Under the pieces are notes generated by a model. That model worked only from the letters and a program-made list of their open reading frames with translations, had not been told where the DNA came from and searched no databases. Positions 44,907-56,209 of a stretch of DNA of 64,000 bases are shown in pieces. The first letter of the stretch is position 1. Each line of letters begins with the position of its first letter. Made by a program: the position numbers and the translations under genes. Source of the stretch: Papaver somniferum (Eukaryota; Streptophyta; Magnoliopsida; Ranunculales; Papaveraceae); the NCBI RefSeq assembly GCF_003573695.1, contig NC_039358.1:233443560-233507559 (forward strand), in the 5' to 3' direction.

Positions 44907-46775
44907 GACCTTGTAATTGTTGAGGGTAACAGTGTTAACATATTTTAACTAATATACCTAGTTTTTGTTAACCCTTCCCTGCGTTTGTCTAGTTCTCTCT
45001 GTCTTAATTGTAGCACTGTGTGGATAATACTTTTATGAAGAAGAAATACAGCACGGACTCCTGTTCTTTTGGTTTTAAATTCTTGTTCAGAAAATTCTCA
45101 GGTGGCAATGGAAGGTTCCAAAGCATCTTATTAGGGATGTTACTGTCGCTATGACTGAATGAAAATTTCTTTCAGATGGTAACTAGAGAAACTTGATAAG
45201 GTACGTCATATAAGAATTATTCTTGTACTTTTAGATATTTTTACGGCCATGAACATTGTTCTAAGTTGAAGCTATAAGTAGTATATATGATCCCCTAACA
45301 TGCCGGATGTAGTCTCTTTACTTGGGTTTCTGGTGCATTTTTTGCATCTGATCTCACTTAGAACTTAACAAGTTTACACTTTATTATAATTCTGCACTTT
45401 TTCATTTTTTTTTTCATTTTACCTGTGGTTTCGTATGCAATGTTTCTGCTGTGGTAGCTCAATTCTCAAAAAGGGGATATGGTATACAACTATAGAGATT
45501 AACAGTTGCCGCAAAGAAATAAAATATGTTTGATTTGTTTTATTATCAGTTCAGCTTCATTCTTAACTCCCGCAGAAAACTCTTAAATTCCTGTCCTCCT
45601 GAACATGCCAAGAAATCGGCATAAGAAAGGTGTTTCAATACTAATTTTGGCAATCTCGATCCCTTTGATTTAATTTTTTGAGCTGAATTTGTGTTTGACT
45701 TCATTATATTAGGTTCTGTTGAGCTTGATTTTAGTTATTTTAGTTGTCGTTTAGATCAAACTTATTAGGTTCGGATCCTTCGAATTTGAGCTGAAGGCAA
45801 CTTTTGGGCGATGAGTAGAACCAGATGTGTCGAATGTATGGGCGATGAGTTGATAAGTTCTCAATTGCCTTTCCTTCACTGCTGCAAATACATGAAGTGT
45901 TTGTCTGAATAACTCCGCAGGGTCTTTGCATCGCTAAGCTTGGGGATCAAATTCATAGAAGCAGCCCACACGAAGAATGACATCTTTGGAGGTACATATG
46001 CTTTTTCCATGTTAATCAAATATTGGCTTAAGCAGTTTTTTCTTCTTTTTTTCCCCCATTTTTTCGTGGTCAGCGAATTATAATAAAAACCAACACAGTA
46101 GCTGAGTTGGTTTGCATAAGGGTCTCGGTTAACATCTCACCTTTACATTAAGGTCCTGTAACTAAGCAGTTTTATCAAGTCATACAGAGTCAAGTGGTGT
46201 CAATTGTTTTGCATAAGGGTCGGTTAATATCCCAGGGAGTTTCTTTTCTTGAAGCACTCTCGTTTATCTCTTCCATTAGGTTTCTGGTGCACATATGTAT
46301 CTATGATGGTGCATGATTGCTGGCTGAATATCTTGCTTGAGTGTAAGCGGAATTTTTTATATCTTGTCAAGTCACTTTTTCAACTTTGGTTTCAATTAGT
46401 TCATGCCGGTGTCAGCTGCCAAGCTTCTGCCTGTCTTTCCTGGTTTGTTGATTAGTAGGCGGAATGAGAAACCCGAAAGATATCTTTGTGACATTAAATT
46501 TTCAGAAAGTTAGACTATAGTGTTTGATCAAGGTGTTATTTCTGAAACCTTGAATTACATTCTGAATACATGATTGGTAAGAAACCTGAAAGAAAGTTCA
46601 AGTTTTATTTTACTTTATTTTTGTATCGGCATTTAGGTGGATGAAATAAGTTTAAGGACTCTTCAACAGGCGGGGTTTGTTACTTTCGTCTCCTGAATTT
46701 CGCCTTCAGCTTTGATGTTCGCAAGTAGGAAATACATCTGCAGTACCAAGGACTCTTCAAAGCTTACATTTACAA
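44907..46775. other. PPR 3' flank and intergenic DNA
   Basis: 44,907-45,110 matches the flank of the first PPR copy (GTGAGACCTTG..., CCTGTTCTTTTGGTT). A short exon-like piece at 45,811-45,910 (RCVECMGDELISSQL) has paired Cys but is too short to name. The rest is AT-rich without a convincing gene. Confidence 0.5.
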
Positions 46776-47055
46776 GTGAACATCCTGTACAACAAAAAGA
46801 ACTTGAAAGTTTAATCTAACTCAACAATCCAATACTGTAAAATTCACTGTATATTATATCATCTTATCTATGTTAGTCACAAACTTTATTTTGCACTGCA
46901 GATCAGAAGGTGATGTCTGTATCCAGAAAGTTGCAAGACAGAAAGTTCCTGCCAATGAGCAACTATCGTGGGCTTCAGTCGTTTTCTATTCTGAAAATCC
47001 CGGTACATGCATTAATGCAAGTCTGGAGTTGGAGGGAATTTTTATGATCCAATAG
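46776..47055 (+). pseudogene. RRM-like gene fragment (second exon copy)
   Basis: Homologous to the end of exon 1, the intron and exon 2 of the gene at 16,690. 'VQQKELESL' is followed by a stop, the intron ends CTGCAG at 46,902, then IQKVARQKVPANEQLSWASVVFYS corresponds to IEKITMQQVPGNEHPSWASIIFYS. The frame is then lost (LELEGIFMIQ). All of the N-terminal domain is absent. A non-functional duplicate. Confidence 0.78.
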
Positions 47056-47787
47056 AGAGAATACCAGATTCTTTCTAGGAATTCGGATGAAGATGCATTC
47101 CAAAGATCAATCAATTGTACAGTGTTTTTACTTTTCTTTCACTATTTTGTTGCGCGTGTTTTTTTTTCCCTTCGTCCCAATCAATTTTGGCTTAGTAATG
47201 CCCAAGCCCATTTTACCAATTCTGTATATATCTTTAGGCAGAGAGCATAGAAATTCAGAAGAAAACATGAATATGGGACACAAGAAACTATTGCTTACAA
47301 GAGCTATCTCCAATCTAGTGTCCCAAACAAGGCAAGTTTGATAGAAATCAGTATTTGGGATCCAGTACAATACCATTGTCGGTGGGCATTTGGCAGAGTG
47401 CACTCCCATAAGAAAATGGTTACAAAGTGTAGCATTTACACGCTTAACCATTTGATATTTCCCAGTGTTGATTCCATCTCACATTCTACATAACTTCTGA
47501 GCGCTCGGTGGGATTCAGCGGATTAATAACACTTATCAGGCTCAATGTTGAATCTTGACTTCCCACTAGACTAAGCCTAACAACAAGACCATCCATGATT
47601 CCATGTAGAGCTTGGCATTTCCACTTGCGGTTATGGGCCTGAACAGAATACAAGTCCAACCAAGAAAAAGAAAATGAAATTCTATCTACAAAATGCATTA
47701 TTTTAGTATAAATGCATAAGCTAGGTCTTCTTCAGAGATCTCACTACCATTGCAAACACACAGTTAACTCTTTCTTAGATTCCTTCA
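47056..47787. other. Intergenic; 3' flank homology, then SKP1-like promoter
   Basis: 47,090-47,160 still matches 17,640-17,710 (GATGCATT..AAGATCAA). The remainder has no gene. Confidence 0.5.
47707..47713 (+). promoter_or_regulatory. TATA box of the SKP1-like gene
   Basis: TATAAAT in 'agtataaatgcataag', 81 bp before the ATG at 47788. Confidence 0.55.
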
Positions 47788-48279
47788 ATGTCAACAGATC
47801 TAAGTATGGAAATCATCATGTCGACGGCACCACCAGAGACGATTACTTTGAAGAGTTCAGATGAACAGTTCTTCGGTATTGAGAGGTCCATTGCACTGCA
47901 ATCTAAAACCCTTGAGCAAACGATAGCGAATAACCAAACTGATCAGAATATTGTTATCCCTTTGAGAACCATCAAAGGCAATGTCCTAGCGAAGGTGATC
48001 GAATACCTCTACAAACACGGTGAAGCTGAGACTAGTGATGAAGACAAAAAGGTTTGGGATGAACAGTTTGTGAATCTCGATGGTTCAGATACACCATTGT
48101 TTGATGTTTTAAGGGCTGCAAATTTTCTTAAAATTCAGGGCTTGGTAGACTTGGCATATAAGAAAGTTATTAAAGGTAAAACAGCAGTAGAGATATGTAA
48201 GATTTTCGGCTTTCAAGCCCAAAATATTCCGATCTATTCCGAAGAGGAAGAAGAAGAGGTTCGTAGGTGCTTGCAGTAG
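47788..48279 (+). CDS. SKP1-like protein, single exon
   Basis: 163 codons, no introns, as for many plant SKP1-like (ASK-type) genes. Order: ETITLKSSDEQFFGIERSIA and LQSKTLEQTI (BTB/POZ-like, cullin-1 side), IPLRTIKGNVLAKVIEYLYK, then FDVLRAANFLKIQGLVDLA and VIKGKTAVEICKIF (F-box-binding side), ending EEEEEEVRRCLQ. Canonical SKP1 proteins end ...EEEEVRRENQWAFE; here the frame stops early, so the WAFE tail that contacts the F-box is missing. The first ATG is 47788, but the related pseudogene starts at the equivalent of the in-frame ATG at 47818, which may be the real start. It would act as an SCF ubiquitin-ligase adaptor. Confidence 0.82.
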   Translation: MSTDLSMEIIMSTAPPETITLKSSDEQFFGIERSIALQSKTLEQTIANNQTDQNIVIPLRTIKGNVLAKVIEYLYKHGEAETSDEDKKVWDEQFVNLDGSDTPLFDVLRAANFLKIQGLVDLAYKKVIKGKTAVEICKIFGFQAQNIPIYSEEEEEEVRRCLQ

Positions 48280-49395
48280 ATGGCGATCATGGCTGGTTAA
48301 TTCTTATATGATGATATCTAGTGTTTTGTTGTTAATTTCCTTATGTATTCGTGACTAAGTTAGTAGGGGTATTATGGATGTTTCTGAGAGTGGATTTATG
48401 TTTTGGTTATGTTTAAATTCCTCTCCTCGGTTATATATATATTTTCTGTGCCTTCATCGGCTGAATGAATGATTCATCTATTAAAATTCATTCTCAGTTA
48501 CTAATATTATTAGTTTCATCATACTCTCTGGATATAGAAAGTTGCAAAGTTTGATTTAGGGAAATGAAACAAATTAACGAGCATGAGCGTCCTTAGACAC
48601 AAACGGAACTGTTAAAGTTAAAAATATAAATATCTTGACGAATAATTTTCTCCATGGGTTGATATAATGATGAATTTGATCCAAAAAATAATCTGTCTAC
48701 CGGAGAAGATGATGAAAACTTTAGTTGCATAATAATACAGAGATAAAGATGTTGTTACCTTGATGATAATAAATTAACAGTAAATTGGGTTCAGTCTGGG
48801 CACTACGTACTAAAATCTGCACGTACACAGATGAGATATGATATGATATGAGATATTACCTGATGGTCACTAGACTTGATCATGTAGTAAAGCCGTAAAG
48901 GATGGAGAGTACACTTGATTCTGTGTCTATTAAACGCAATCTTAACTCTTTAGTAGTACTAGCTAGTGGCATGCTAGCATAGTTCAGTGTACGATCTAGA
49001 GAGTGCATGTGTAGTCAAATCTTGTTTTATTATCATTAGTGTGTTCTGTCTCTGAAACACCTGTTTTTTGGACATACCCGGAAGGTATCAGATGCCACAG
49101 CACGAGTAGGTTAAAATATGAAAGAGGTGAATCGTGGTTCAATCTTTAGAATCTTCATCTGTCCAAAACTTTGATGAAGTTACTTTTGTGCCAGGCAAGC
49201 TTATCAAGGTCCACCGTCACCAAAACACGAAAGTCTACAAACTTTGGGAAACAATGCAACTCTTGATAGTATGTTTGAAAACTCTACGGAGCTGCATGAG
49301 GCTAGATCTTTCTAGCCCCGCAGATTGTTGTTTTTAGGGTAGGCGTCATTGTTAGCTAGCTACTCTTATTCCGTATCTAAAAATGATCTTTAGCT
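48280..49395. other. 3' flank and intergenic, no gene seen
   Basis: AT-rich. A short (ATATGAT)-like run at 48,834-48,856. No supported coding region; the 67-codon frame at 49,134 resembles nothing known. Confidence 0.45.
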
Positions 49396-50519
49396 TTTGC
49401 AACCTGGCTTGATTCGGGTATATCCGGGTTAATTGGGATATGCCTAATGAGACCAAATTTGGGTCATTTTGAAGTAAAACAGCACACCCCTTAATCATAT
49501 ATTTTCTAAATGACTAATATGTCCTTGTTTAATTAACACTAAAAATCTAATTAGGTTAATTAATTGAGTAGATTAAAACTTGTCAAATTATGAATTTGAG
49601 TTATGAAATTTGTTTTTGATTGAACTTATTTGGGAAGATTTTTGATGAAAAAAAAATTATTTTGAAAAAATCTTTTGAAACGGAAATGAAAGCACACTAC
49701 CCAAACACTTCTAAAGAGGGGATTGCAAAGCTGTTCTATGAAATCATACTCAAAATTAGATCAGAAATCAACACTTTCAGTTCTGAAAGTATGAAAAATC
49801 ATACTCAAAATTAGACCATGCCGACTAACTTTGGCCGGCAAGGTTTTTTTTAGATAACAGTGCCGACTTTATTTTTTTGACACACAGGAGACGACAGAAA
49901 AAATTTATTAGTCGGCAAGGTCTTCAAAAAATACCCTGCCGGCTGTTGAGAAAAATGTATTAATCGGCAAGGTCTTCAAAAAATACCCTGTCGACTGTTG
50001 AAAATTTTTTATTAGTCGGCAAGGTCTTCAAAAAATACCCTACCGGCTGTTGAAAAAATTTACAGTCGCCATGCCTATTATGAAAAGTCGACAAGATATG
50101 CATGTTACAACCTTGCCGACTAAAGACACCGAAATCATAATTTACGGTCTCTAACCTAATATAACAATCAAAACACACAACTCAATAATGGGTTTGAGTT
50201 TAGACATCACTTACAGTCCTCTTTTCGCCGGTAGAGGGCTCTTTTCAACATTTTTAGAGATTGAAATTCTCGGTTCATGGTTGTTTTTTTTATGGAGGAA
50301 TGGAAGAAGATGAAGGGGAAGGGAAAGAGCAGATAGATTAGGAAAGATTAAGAGTTTTTAGTTTTTAATTTTAGGATTTTTTTTTAAGTTAATTAGTTCA
50401 AGGATATTAAAATAAAATCACGTATTTTAATCACCTCTTAACAATGACACTAAGTCCATTTAAATTTGGATATACCTCAATTAATTTGAGTATACCTCAA
50501 TCAACCCAAGTTTTGCAAG
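49396..50519. mobile_element. TIR element with GTCGGCA words
   Basis: Terminal inverted repeats of about 52 bp, roughly 70% alike by eye: left end TTTTGCAA ... TTGATTCGGGTATA; right end, reverse-complemented, CCTTGCAAAACTTGGG then TTGATTGAGGTATACTC. Each TIR carries the GAGGTATA-like motif twice. The interior is non-coding with many GTCGGCAAGG / CCTTGCCGAC words. No target duplication was confirmed. Confidence 0.6.
49911..50066. repeat. Three 52-bp tandem repeats
   Basis: Units start GTCGGCAAGGTCTTCAAAA at 49,911, 49,963 and 50,015, each ending CCGGCTGTTGA or CGACTGTTGA. Confidence 0.93.
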
Positions 50520-51239
50520 GGCCAAATAACGAAACTAATCTAATTTTATTTAAAAATCCAGTTATTTTTTTGGTGTTGACTAAAGGACAAAAAGGGGCAT
50601 GAAGTGTAAATGAAATAACTCTTTATCCAACTATTTTTGTTTTTGTGATAGTGGCTAATATTTCCTCAATTAAATAATGAGAATTATAATAATTTCGTGA
50701 AAAAAATCAAAACGTTTGCCTTTTTTTCTTTTTTTTTTTTTTTTTTTTTTTTTTTTGAAGGAAAAGCAACATTTTCGATGAAACTTTTTGAGATCTTTGG
50801 AAGAAAATTATGAAAAATTTATATTCTTAAAATACTCATGAGAACCTTATTCAGAACGCCCAATAACAATTTATTTGATTCAAATCAGTTTATACCGAAA
50901 TTTGTTTTTTAGCTGATTTCGACCAATTTTCACGGCTTACAATAATTTCCCATCCAAGCCTTAGAACACATATGCAGCTAGAAATTTAAAACAATCCTGG
51001 CTTTAAATAAACTTATGGCTGGAACATATGAACTCCTGGTCGAATCACCAATCCAGAATCACTGGTGCCTGCTTAACGGCTGGGTTATAGAAGGCTCCTA
51101 CAGCTAGGATACCATACCGTATAATTCTATGGAGCCTTTCAACCAATTCACTTATTGTCTTTATTTGACTTGGACCAATATTATTTAAACTCTCGACTAC
51201 TTAAAAAAAAACTAGTACTGTTGTTAGGTCCTTAAGATT
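50520..51239. other. Intergenic, AT-rich; T28 run
   Basis: T run at 50,729-50,756. No gene seen. Confidence 0.5.
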
Positions 51240-51768
51240 TATAAAAAAGACCCTTCTAATCTCTTGCTCACCCAAAACATACATTTCAACATTCTAATTC
51301 AGTCTCACCTCTTGGTTATCCAAAAAAAACAAATGGTGATTCATTACCCTTATTTTAAAGATTATGTTAATGTTAGAGTGTGGATAACGGTTAGACAACG
51401 TGATGAAGATCTAGACATTGGCATAGATGAAACCTCTGTATCTTTTTGGAAATATATTCATAGTTTTTGTAGCGTTAAACATAAATTATAGGGGAGGACC
51501 TTTGAAAATCGTTAAGGAAAGATTCGAAAAAATCTTCGAAGAATGCGAAGCTTTCAAAGATGAAATGAAAGTCATAAAGAAAACCAATCCCACCACGTCA
51601 GGGGTTATGGGAGTAAGTTTTTTACCAAGTCGTTTCATTCGAACTAATTTTGTGAATACTATCTCATTTATCATTGATTTTTTCAGTGGTCGGTCGCTCG
51701 AGATGGAATTGACGCAGCTCATGGAAAGGAGTTTGAGTTTAATGATTGCTAAGCAACATAGCAGCTAA
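51240..51768 (+). pseudogene. Myb/SANT-like (NAM-associated type) gene, copy A, broken
   Basis: Promoter-like TATAAAA at 51,240, ATG at 51,333. Exon 1 (YPYFKDYVNVRVWITVRQRDED, DIGIDETSVSFWKYIHSF) has the W...FW spacing of the plant Myb/SANT-like trihelix found in 'glutathione S-transferase T3-like' and No-apical-meristem-associated proteins. A frameshift follows near 51,480, and KERFEKIFEECEAFKDEMK continues in another frame. Exon 2 after a CAG at about 51,686 gives HGKEFEFND. It is a paralogue of copies B and C. DNA binding is inferred from the family. Confidence 0.62.
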
Positions 51769-51834
51769 CCCGCGTAACTTAATTAGTCTCTACTTGTTCT
51801 AGTCCAGTAAATCTATGTTATAAACGTGTAATTA

Positions 51835-52148
51835 TGTTAAGATTATCTAGGATGAATCTCTTTTATTATTGAGATGTCCTAGTGTATATCCCTATAAATA
51901 GAGACTCTAATGTTTGTCTATTATATAGATGAATAGAGTTTATCCTTTCTTCTTCCCCATTATTTTGTAACTCCTCTATTTTCTGGTTTCATAAACGAAA
52001 CTATTTGTATTCTCTCTATGGTGTGCACAGGCTGGTTGAAAAGAAAATCATCTCCATAGATTTTGTCGATATTATTAATATAGTGGTTTCGGGGATTTCA
52101 AACAATCTCGTGGTGTATCTATTTATTTATTTCTCTGCATATTGATCA
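51835..52148 (+). repeat. Possible Copia solo LTR
   Basis: TGTTAAGATTATC ... TATTGATCA, with TATAAATAGAGACTC at about 51,894 and 'gtggtttcggggatttc' near the end, as in plant Copia LTRs. About 314 bp. No matching 5-bp target duplication was seen, so this stays tentative. Confidence 0.4.
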
Positions 52149-52464
52149 ACGATTAACTGGGGGCCCCATAAAACTATTAGTGGACTCACCGATTCCACCC
52201 TAAAAAATATGAGTGTTTCCAAAATGATGGTGAAAATACTATTTTATCCTTTTCTAATTACTAATCTAAAAATCCTATTAACCTTTAATCCTAGGCCCCC
52301 AATTTCATTTCATCTCTAAACAAAAATCAGTCTCTTCTGCTCCTCCCTTTTTTCTCTCTATTCATCTCCATTAACGACCCAGAGGAAGAAAAAAAATTCA
52401 AACGATTCATCGCCGTAATCGTCGATGCGAAAACTTTAATCGACGATTAACTTCTTCTACAAAC

Positions 52465-54402
52465 ATGGAACGTACCAAACAAACTGCTAGACAAGAATTT
52501 CAGGATCCCCAATCTCGTCGACACTGTTAAAGCTAGGGTTTATTCAAGAACCAGGCAGAAATCAAATCAGGGTGAATCGGAGCAAGGTATGGCTCTAATC
52601 AGAAGGTATGTGAACTAAAACCCCCTAATCTAACTTGGGTTTGCGCTTAATTTTATATGCTGATTGAAAAATTAGGTTTTTAACTGCAAAATTGCATTTA
52701 CAGTTCTAGGGTCGTCAATGTCGATGGAGATTCCCTAACGATTTTTCATTTGCACGTTGATATTATGAAAATGTTTAGGATGAGGGAGATAGCGTCCCTA
52801 AAACAAGGTTTCACATATTTTTTTCCTAGATTAGAGTCGTCAATTTAGATAGTACCCCGATGACAATTCTTGTTGACGACCTATTTTTTTGCTAAACGAC
52901 TCTTTGTTATACAAAACTACCTCTTTGGGACATGTAATTTTAAGACCTCCCCACCATGATAAATTCTTAGTTGCTGGTCCATTAAGCGGAAAACGGACGA
53001 GTGAGGTAGTATTATCTATCCGTGAACCCAAAGATAAAGGTAATGAGTATTCGTTTCGTCGACTTCATCCTCTCATGTTGTGTCTGCTTCTAGAAGTGAT
53101 GAGGAAGAAGAACAAGAAGAAATTCCTATGGGAGGTGAATATGTTGTTGATGATGATGATGGTAATGGTGGTTCTGGTCGAGGTGATGGTGGTGGTAAGG
53201 AGGATTTGGAGATTGAGAAGCAGCATCAACAACAACGACCGGATGTACATGCTAAGAAGAAATCAGGTCCAAATGCACGTGCACCCAGTGCGAGACACAT
53301 TCTCGCCCAACATTTGCAGCTGGACGTCTTCGTGGTGGGAATACTAGAGGGGAACCTAAAGATGGCTGCGAAGTTCTATTTGGATATAAGAGCACCTGGG
53401 CTTGTACCATCTATGAGACAATCGAAACTTTGGTTTCATATGATTTGTTGATATTAAGTTTCTTATTTGTGATTTTTATTCGTTTCTCTTTTGTAGGATC
53501 ATAAGAATGCCACACGTCTTTTTACACGCCAATCTTCATATGTAAAAATGTCAAAATGGCCACTAGAAGGTGAATGTGCAAGAGTGAGAGAGATTGTTGA
53601 AAAATGAGGTTTGTATGCTGCAATTAAGAACTCCGTCATTACGTATGACAAGGTCGCAGTATCATGTTTTTGTGAGAGGTTTTATGGTGAAACCTGTACA
53701 TTCCTATTTCCTTTTGGCGAGATGGAAGTGCCCCCAGACGATGTAGAACAGATGTTAGGGTTACAGGTAGAAGGAAAATCCACCGGTGACAAGTTCAGGA
53801 AAAACCTACCTTGGAAAGAAATTTATGCACTCACCTTGAAGTTGTTTGGTTGGGATGAAGTGACGACGAATTCGCATTTCGTCCCGGGAAATGAGTACCC
53901 AAAGAAAGAACTCAAGATTAAGCCCCTTAGAAAGATGTATGTTGGTTCACTTAAGAAGACGGAGACAATAATCTCTTCTCTGATTTGGAAGTTCGAGCTA
54001 CAGCAGCCACATATTTGTTGTACGTCCTTGGTTCGGTGATATTTCCCAATAGCAAAGGAAACAGAGTCAGCGTCTACCTTCTTCAGCTTTTGGATCCATC
54101 GGATGACGTGAGTAGGTACTAGTGGGAGACTGCCATAGTTGCACATTTGAATGCACAACTAGCAAAGGCATCCTGGGTACGAACTTCTCAAATTAAGAGG
54201 AATTTGGCTCTACTTCAGATAATTGGAGTGATTAAAATTGTTTGGTGTGTGTATTATTTTTTGTCCTGTATTTTTAAATTTATTGTATTTTTTATTTTCT
54301 TGGTGTTATTTTAGGTGTGGATTTACGAGCATTTCCATTCATTGATCAAAGACGATGAAGACGTCCAATTGGAGTCAACATGGGACAATACTAAACCAAG
54401 AG
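52465..54402 (+). pseudogene. Plant mobile domain (PMD) protein with histone H3-like N-terminus
   Basis: Inferred exons: 52465-52605, 53094 to about 53445, 53497 to about 54238, and 54316-54402 or beyond. Exon 1 begins MERTKQTARQEFQDP and is then shifted by one extra C in the CCCC run at 52506-52509. The exon 1-2 join (AGAAG|GTATG ... TTCTAG|AAGTG) keeps the frame and leads to an acidic segment (SDEEEEQEEIPMGGEYVVDD). PMD signatures follow: SKWPLEGECARVREIVE, FLFPFGEMEVPPDDVEQMLG, YVLGSVIFPNSKGNRVSVY and VWIYEHFHSL. A TGA at 53605-53607 replaces an expected Cys codon, and frames change at about 53,300 and 54,010. PMD proteins in plants act in heterochromatin silencing or travel in transposons; the role of this one is unknown. 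Confidence 0.72.
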
Positions 54403-55243
54403 GAACCCTTGTGACTTTCTCCTTTTTCCCCGCTCTCTCGCATACCATATCCATCTTCTTAAAATCGATGTGTTTACTTTGAACAACCACACACATCTTC
54501 TCTTTTGCCTTTGAGATAAGCCATTCATTGGCCTCATCCTTGCTATTCCATGTTTATATTGGCAAACAAATTACACACCCATGAGATCACTGATAAATGG
54601 TGTTTGAAAATAATTATATCTATTTGGTTAATGGAAACGTACCAAATCATACATATAGTTTTGCGAGGTATCCAGACTCATCGTAGAAACGGGTTCTGAT
54701 TGAGAGCTTAGTTGCACCACCAACTGCAAAAAAAAAAACACAAAACCTTCATTTAAGGGTCGATATTGTTTAAAATGTTCAAATGACGACTGTGATGTAA
54801 AATTACTTTGCTAAGGATAAAGTTGTCAACTAAATTTTTTGCAGTTTGACGACTCAACTGACTTAAATCCTGGTCAATTATCTATAGCAAAGTCGTCAAC
54901 TACTATTGGTGCATATTGACGACTAAATGCCTAAAAGGATAATTAACATACCAGAGAGAGATTCGTCAAAGATTTTTATTGCAGGCGAACGACTCTTTTC
55001 GTTAATTCTGACGACCCTAAAAGAATGCTAACGACTCTTTACGTACAAATTCACACCATTCTGTTCAGTTATCATCTAGGGTCGTTAGGTTATATATATC
55101 AAACATGACGACTCTAGATGCAGTTACTGTAAAATTTGAAAATCAAAAGTACATATGACTCTTAAGAGCAGTTATTGTTTCTTTTTTGTGGAAAATAATA
55201 ACGGTTTTTTCAAAATAAACTAGCCGTTGGGTCTTTTTTTTCC

Positions 55244-55250
55244 TATAAAA
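55244..55250 (+). promoter_or_regulatory. TATA box of Myb/SANT-like copy B
   Basis: TATAAAA 81 bp before the ATG at 55331. The context GTTGGGTC...TATAAA is shared with copy C (TATAAATA at 56,125). Confidence 0.55.
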
Positions 55251-55330
55251 GGAGACATCCCTTTCAAATTTATTTACACATCACTTTCAATCTTCCCAAA
55301 TCAGTCAACCATCGCTTTCAAACACCAAAA

Positions 55331-55786
55331 ATGGCTCAAACTCCATTAAATAATCAAGAAGATGTTATTTTTAGAGAACACCTCACAGTCACGGAACACG
55401 AGTTTGAAAGAGAGTATTGGGTGGCCAAAAACAACGACGAAATTGGAGATCCCTACCTTAACATGGATCAAACATCCAATGATTGGTGGGAACGTGTGTT
55501 TATGATTTTCAAAGCACTAAACGGAAATCGTTATGGAAGGACGCTCCAGCACATAGGGAAAGATACGATTTACTATTCAATGAATGCGTAGCGCTGAAAG
55601 ACGAATTGGAAGCTCGGGCCGACGCTCTCATTTGTTTATTTTTATTAAACAACGCTAACATATAAATTGTTTTTCCAGTACTCTGTGGGTCGCAACCAAT
55701 ACGAATTTAAGTACGGCAATGAGTTTTCACACGAGGATTGTTATCGTCTCCTGGTAGAAAGACTGGCCATTCACCCAATATCATAA
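55331..55786 (+). pseudogene. Myb/SANT-like (NAM-associated type) gene, copy B
   Basis: Exon 1 starts MAQTPLNNQEDVIFREHL. The DNA-binding-like part has FEREYWVAKNNDEIGDPY and DQTSNDWWERVFMIFKALNG. A frameshift at about 55,545 moves the conserved RERYDLLFNECVALKDELE into another frame. Exon 2 (55,679-55,786, after TTTCCAG) gives YGNEFSHEDCYRLLVERLA and a stop. It is the best preserved of three copies, with one frameshift. Family knowledge suggests a Myb/SANT-like protein of transposon origin; it may regulate or bind the host element's own repeats, which is only inference. Confidence 0.65.
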
Positions 55787-56209
55787 AATGTTCAAGCGTG
55801 ATGTAGTGAAATATTTTGTGTCTTTTCCTTCTATTTTATTTCATAGTACATGTATGTTTTCTTAGATTCAATAAAATCAGTTCACAAAAATGTATTCAGT
55901 CAATATTCCAAATAAGAGTCGTCAGATCTAAAAATAACCAAATGACGACTCTCAGTTTTTTTTGAACTTTAGGTTGAGTCATCAATATTTTAGAACGACC
56001 AAACTATGTAAATATTTCACATAACGACTCTAAATGCAGTTATTGAAAATTTTGAATTCAACCAATTTGGTTGAGTCGACAACGGAAAAAAATTCAAAAA
56101 ATTGGTCGTTGGGTCGTTAATTTCTATAAATAGAGACCCATATCTCACCTCTTTCTCACCCAAGCCACATTTCTCAAGTATCACATTCATTCTCATCAGT
56201 ATCTAATCC

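Noticed and set aside
45811..45910. Cys-containing piece RCVECMGDELISSQL as a possible RING or zinc-finger exon
   Set aside because: Too short, no flanking exons and incomplete Cys/His spacing.
46080..46240. Possible tRNA-like text (GCATAAGGGTCTCGGTTAACA)
   Set aside because: It does not fold into acceptor and T arms by eye and lacks a proper B box; it is repeated at 46,200.
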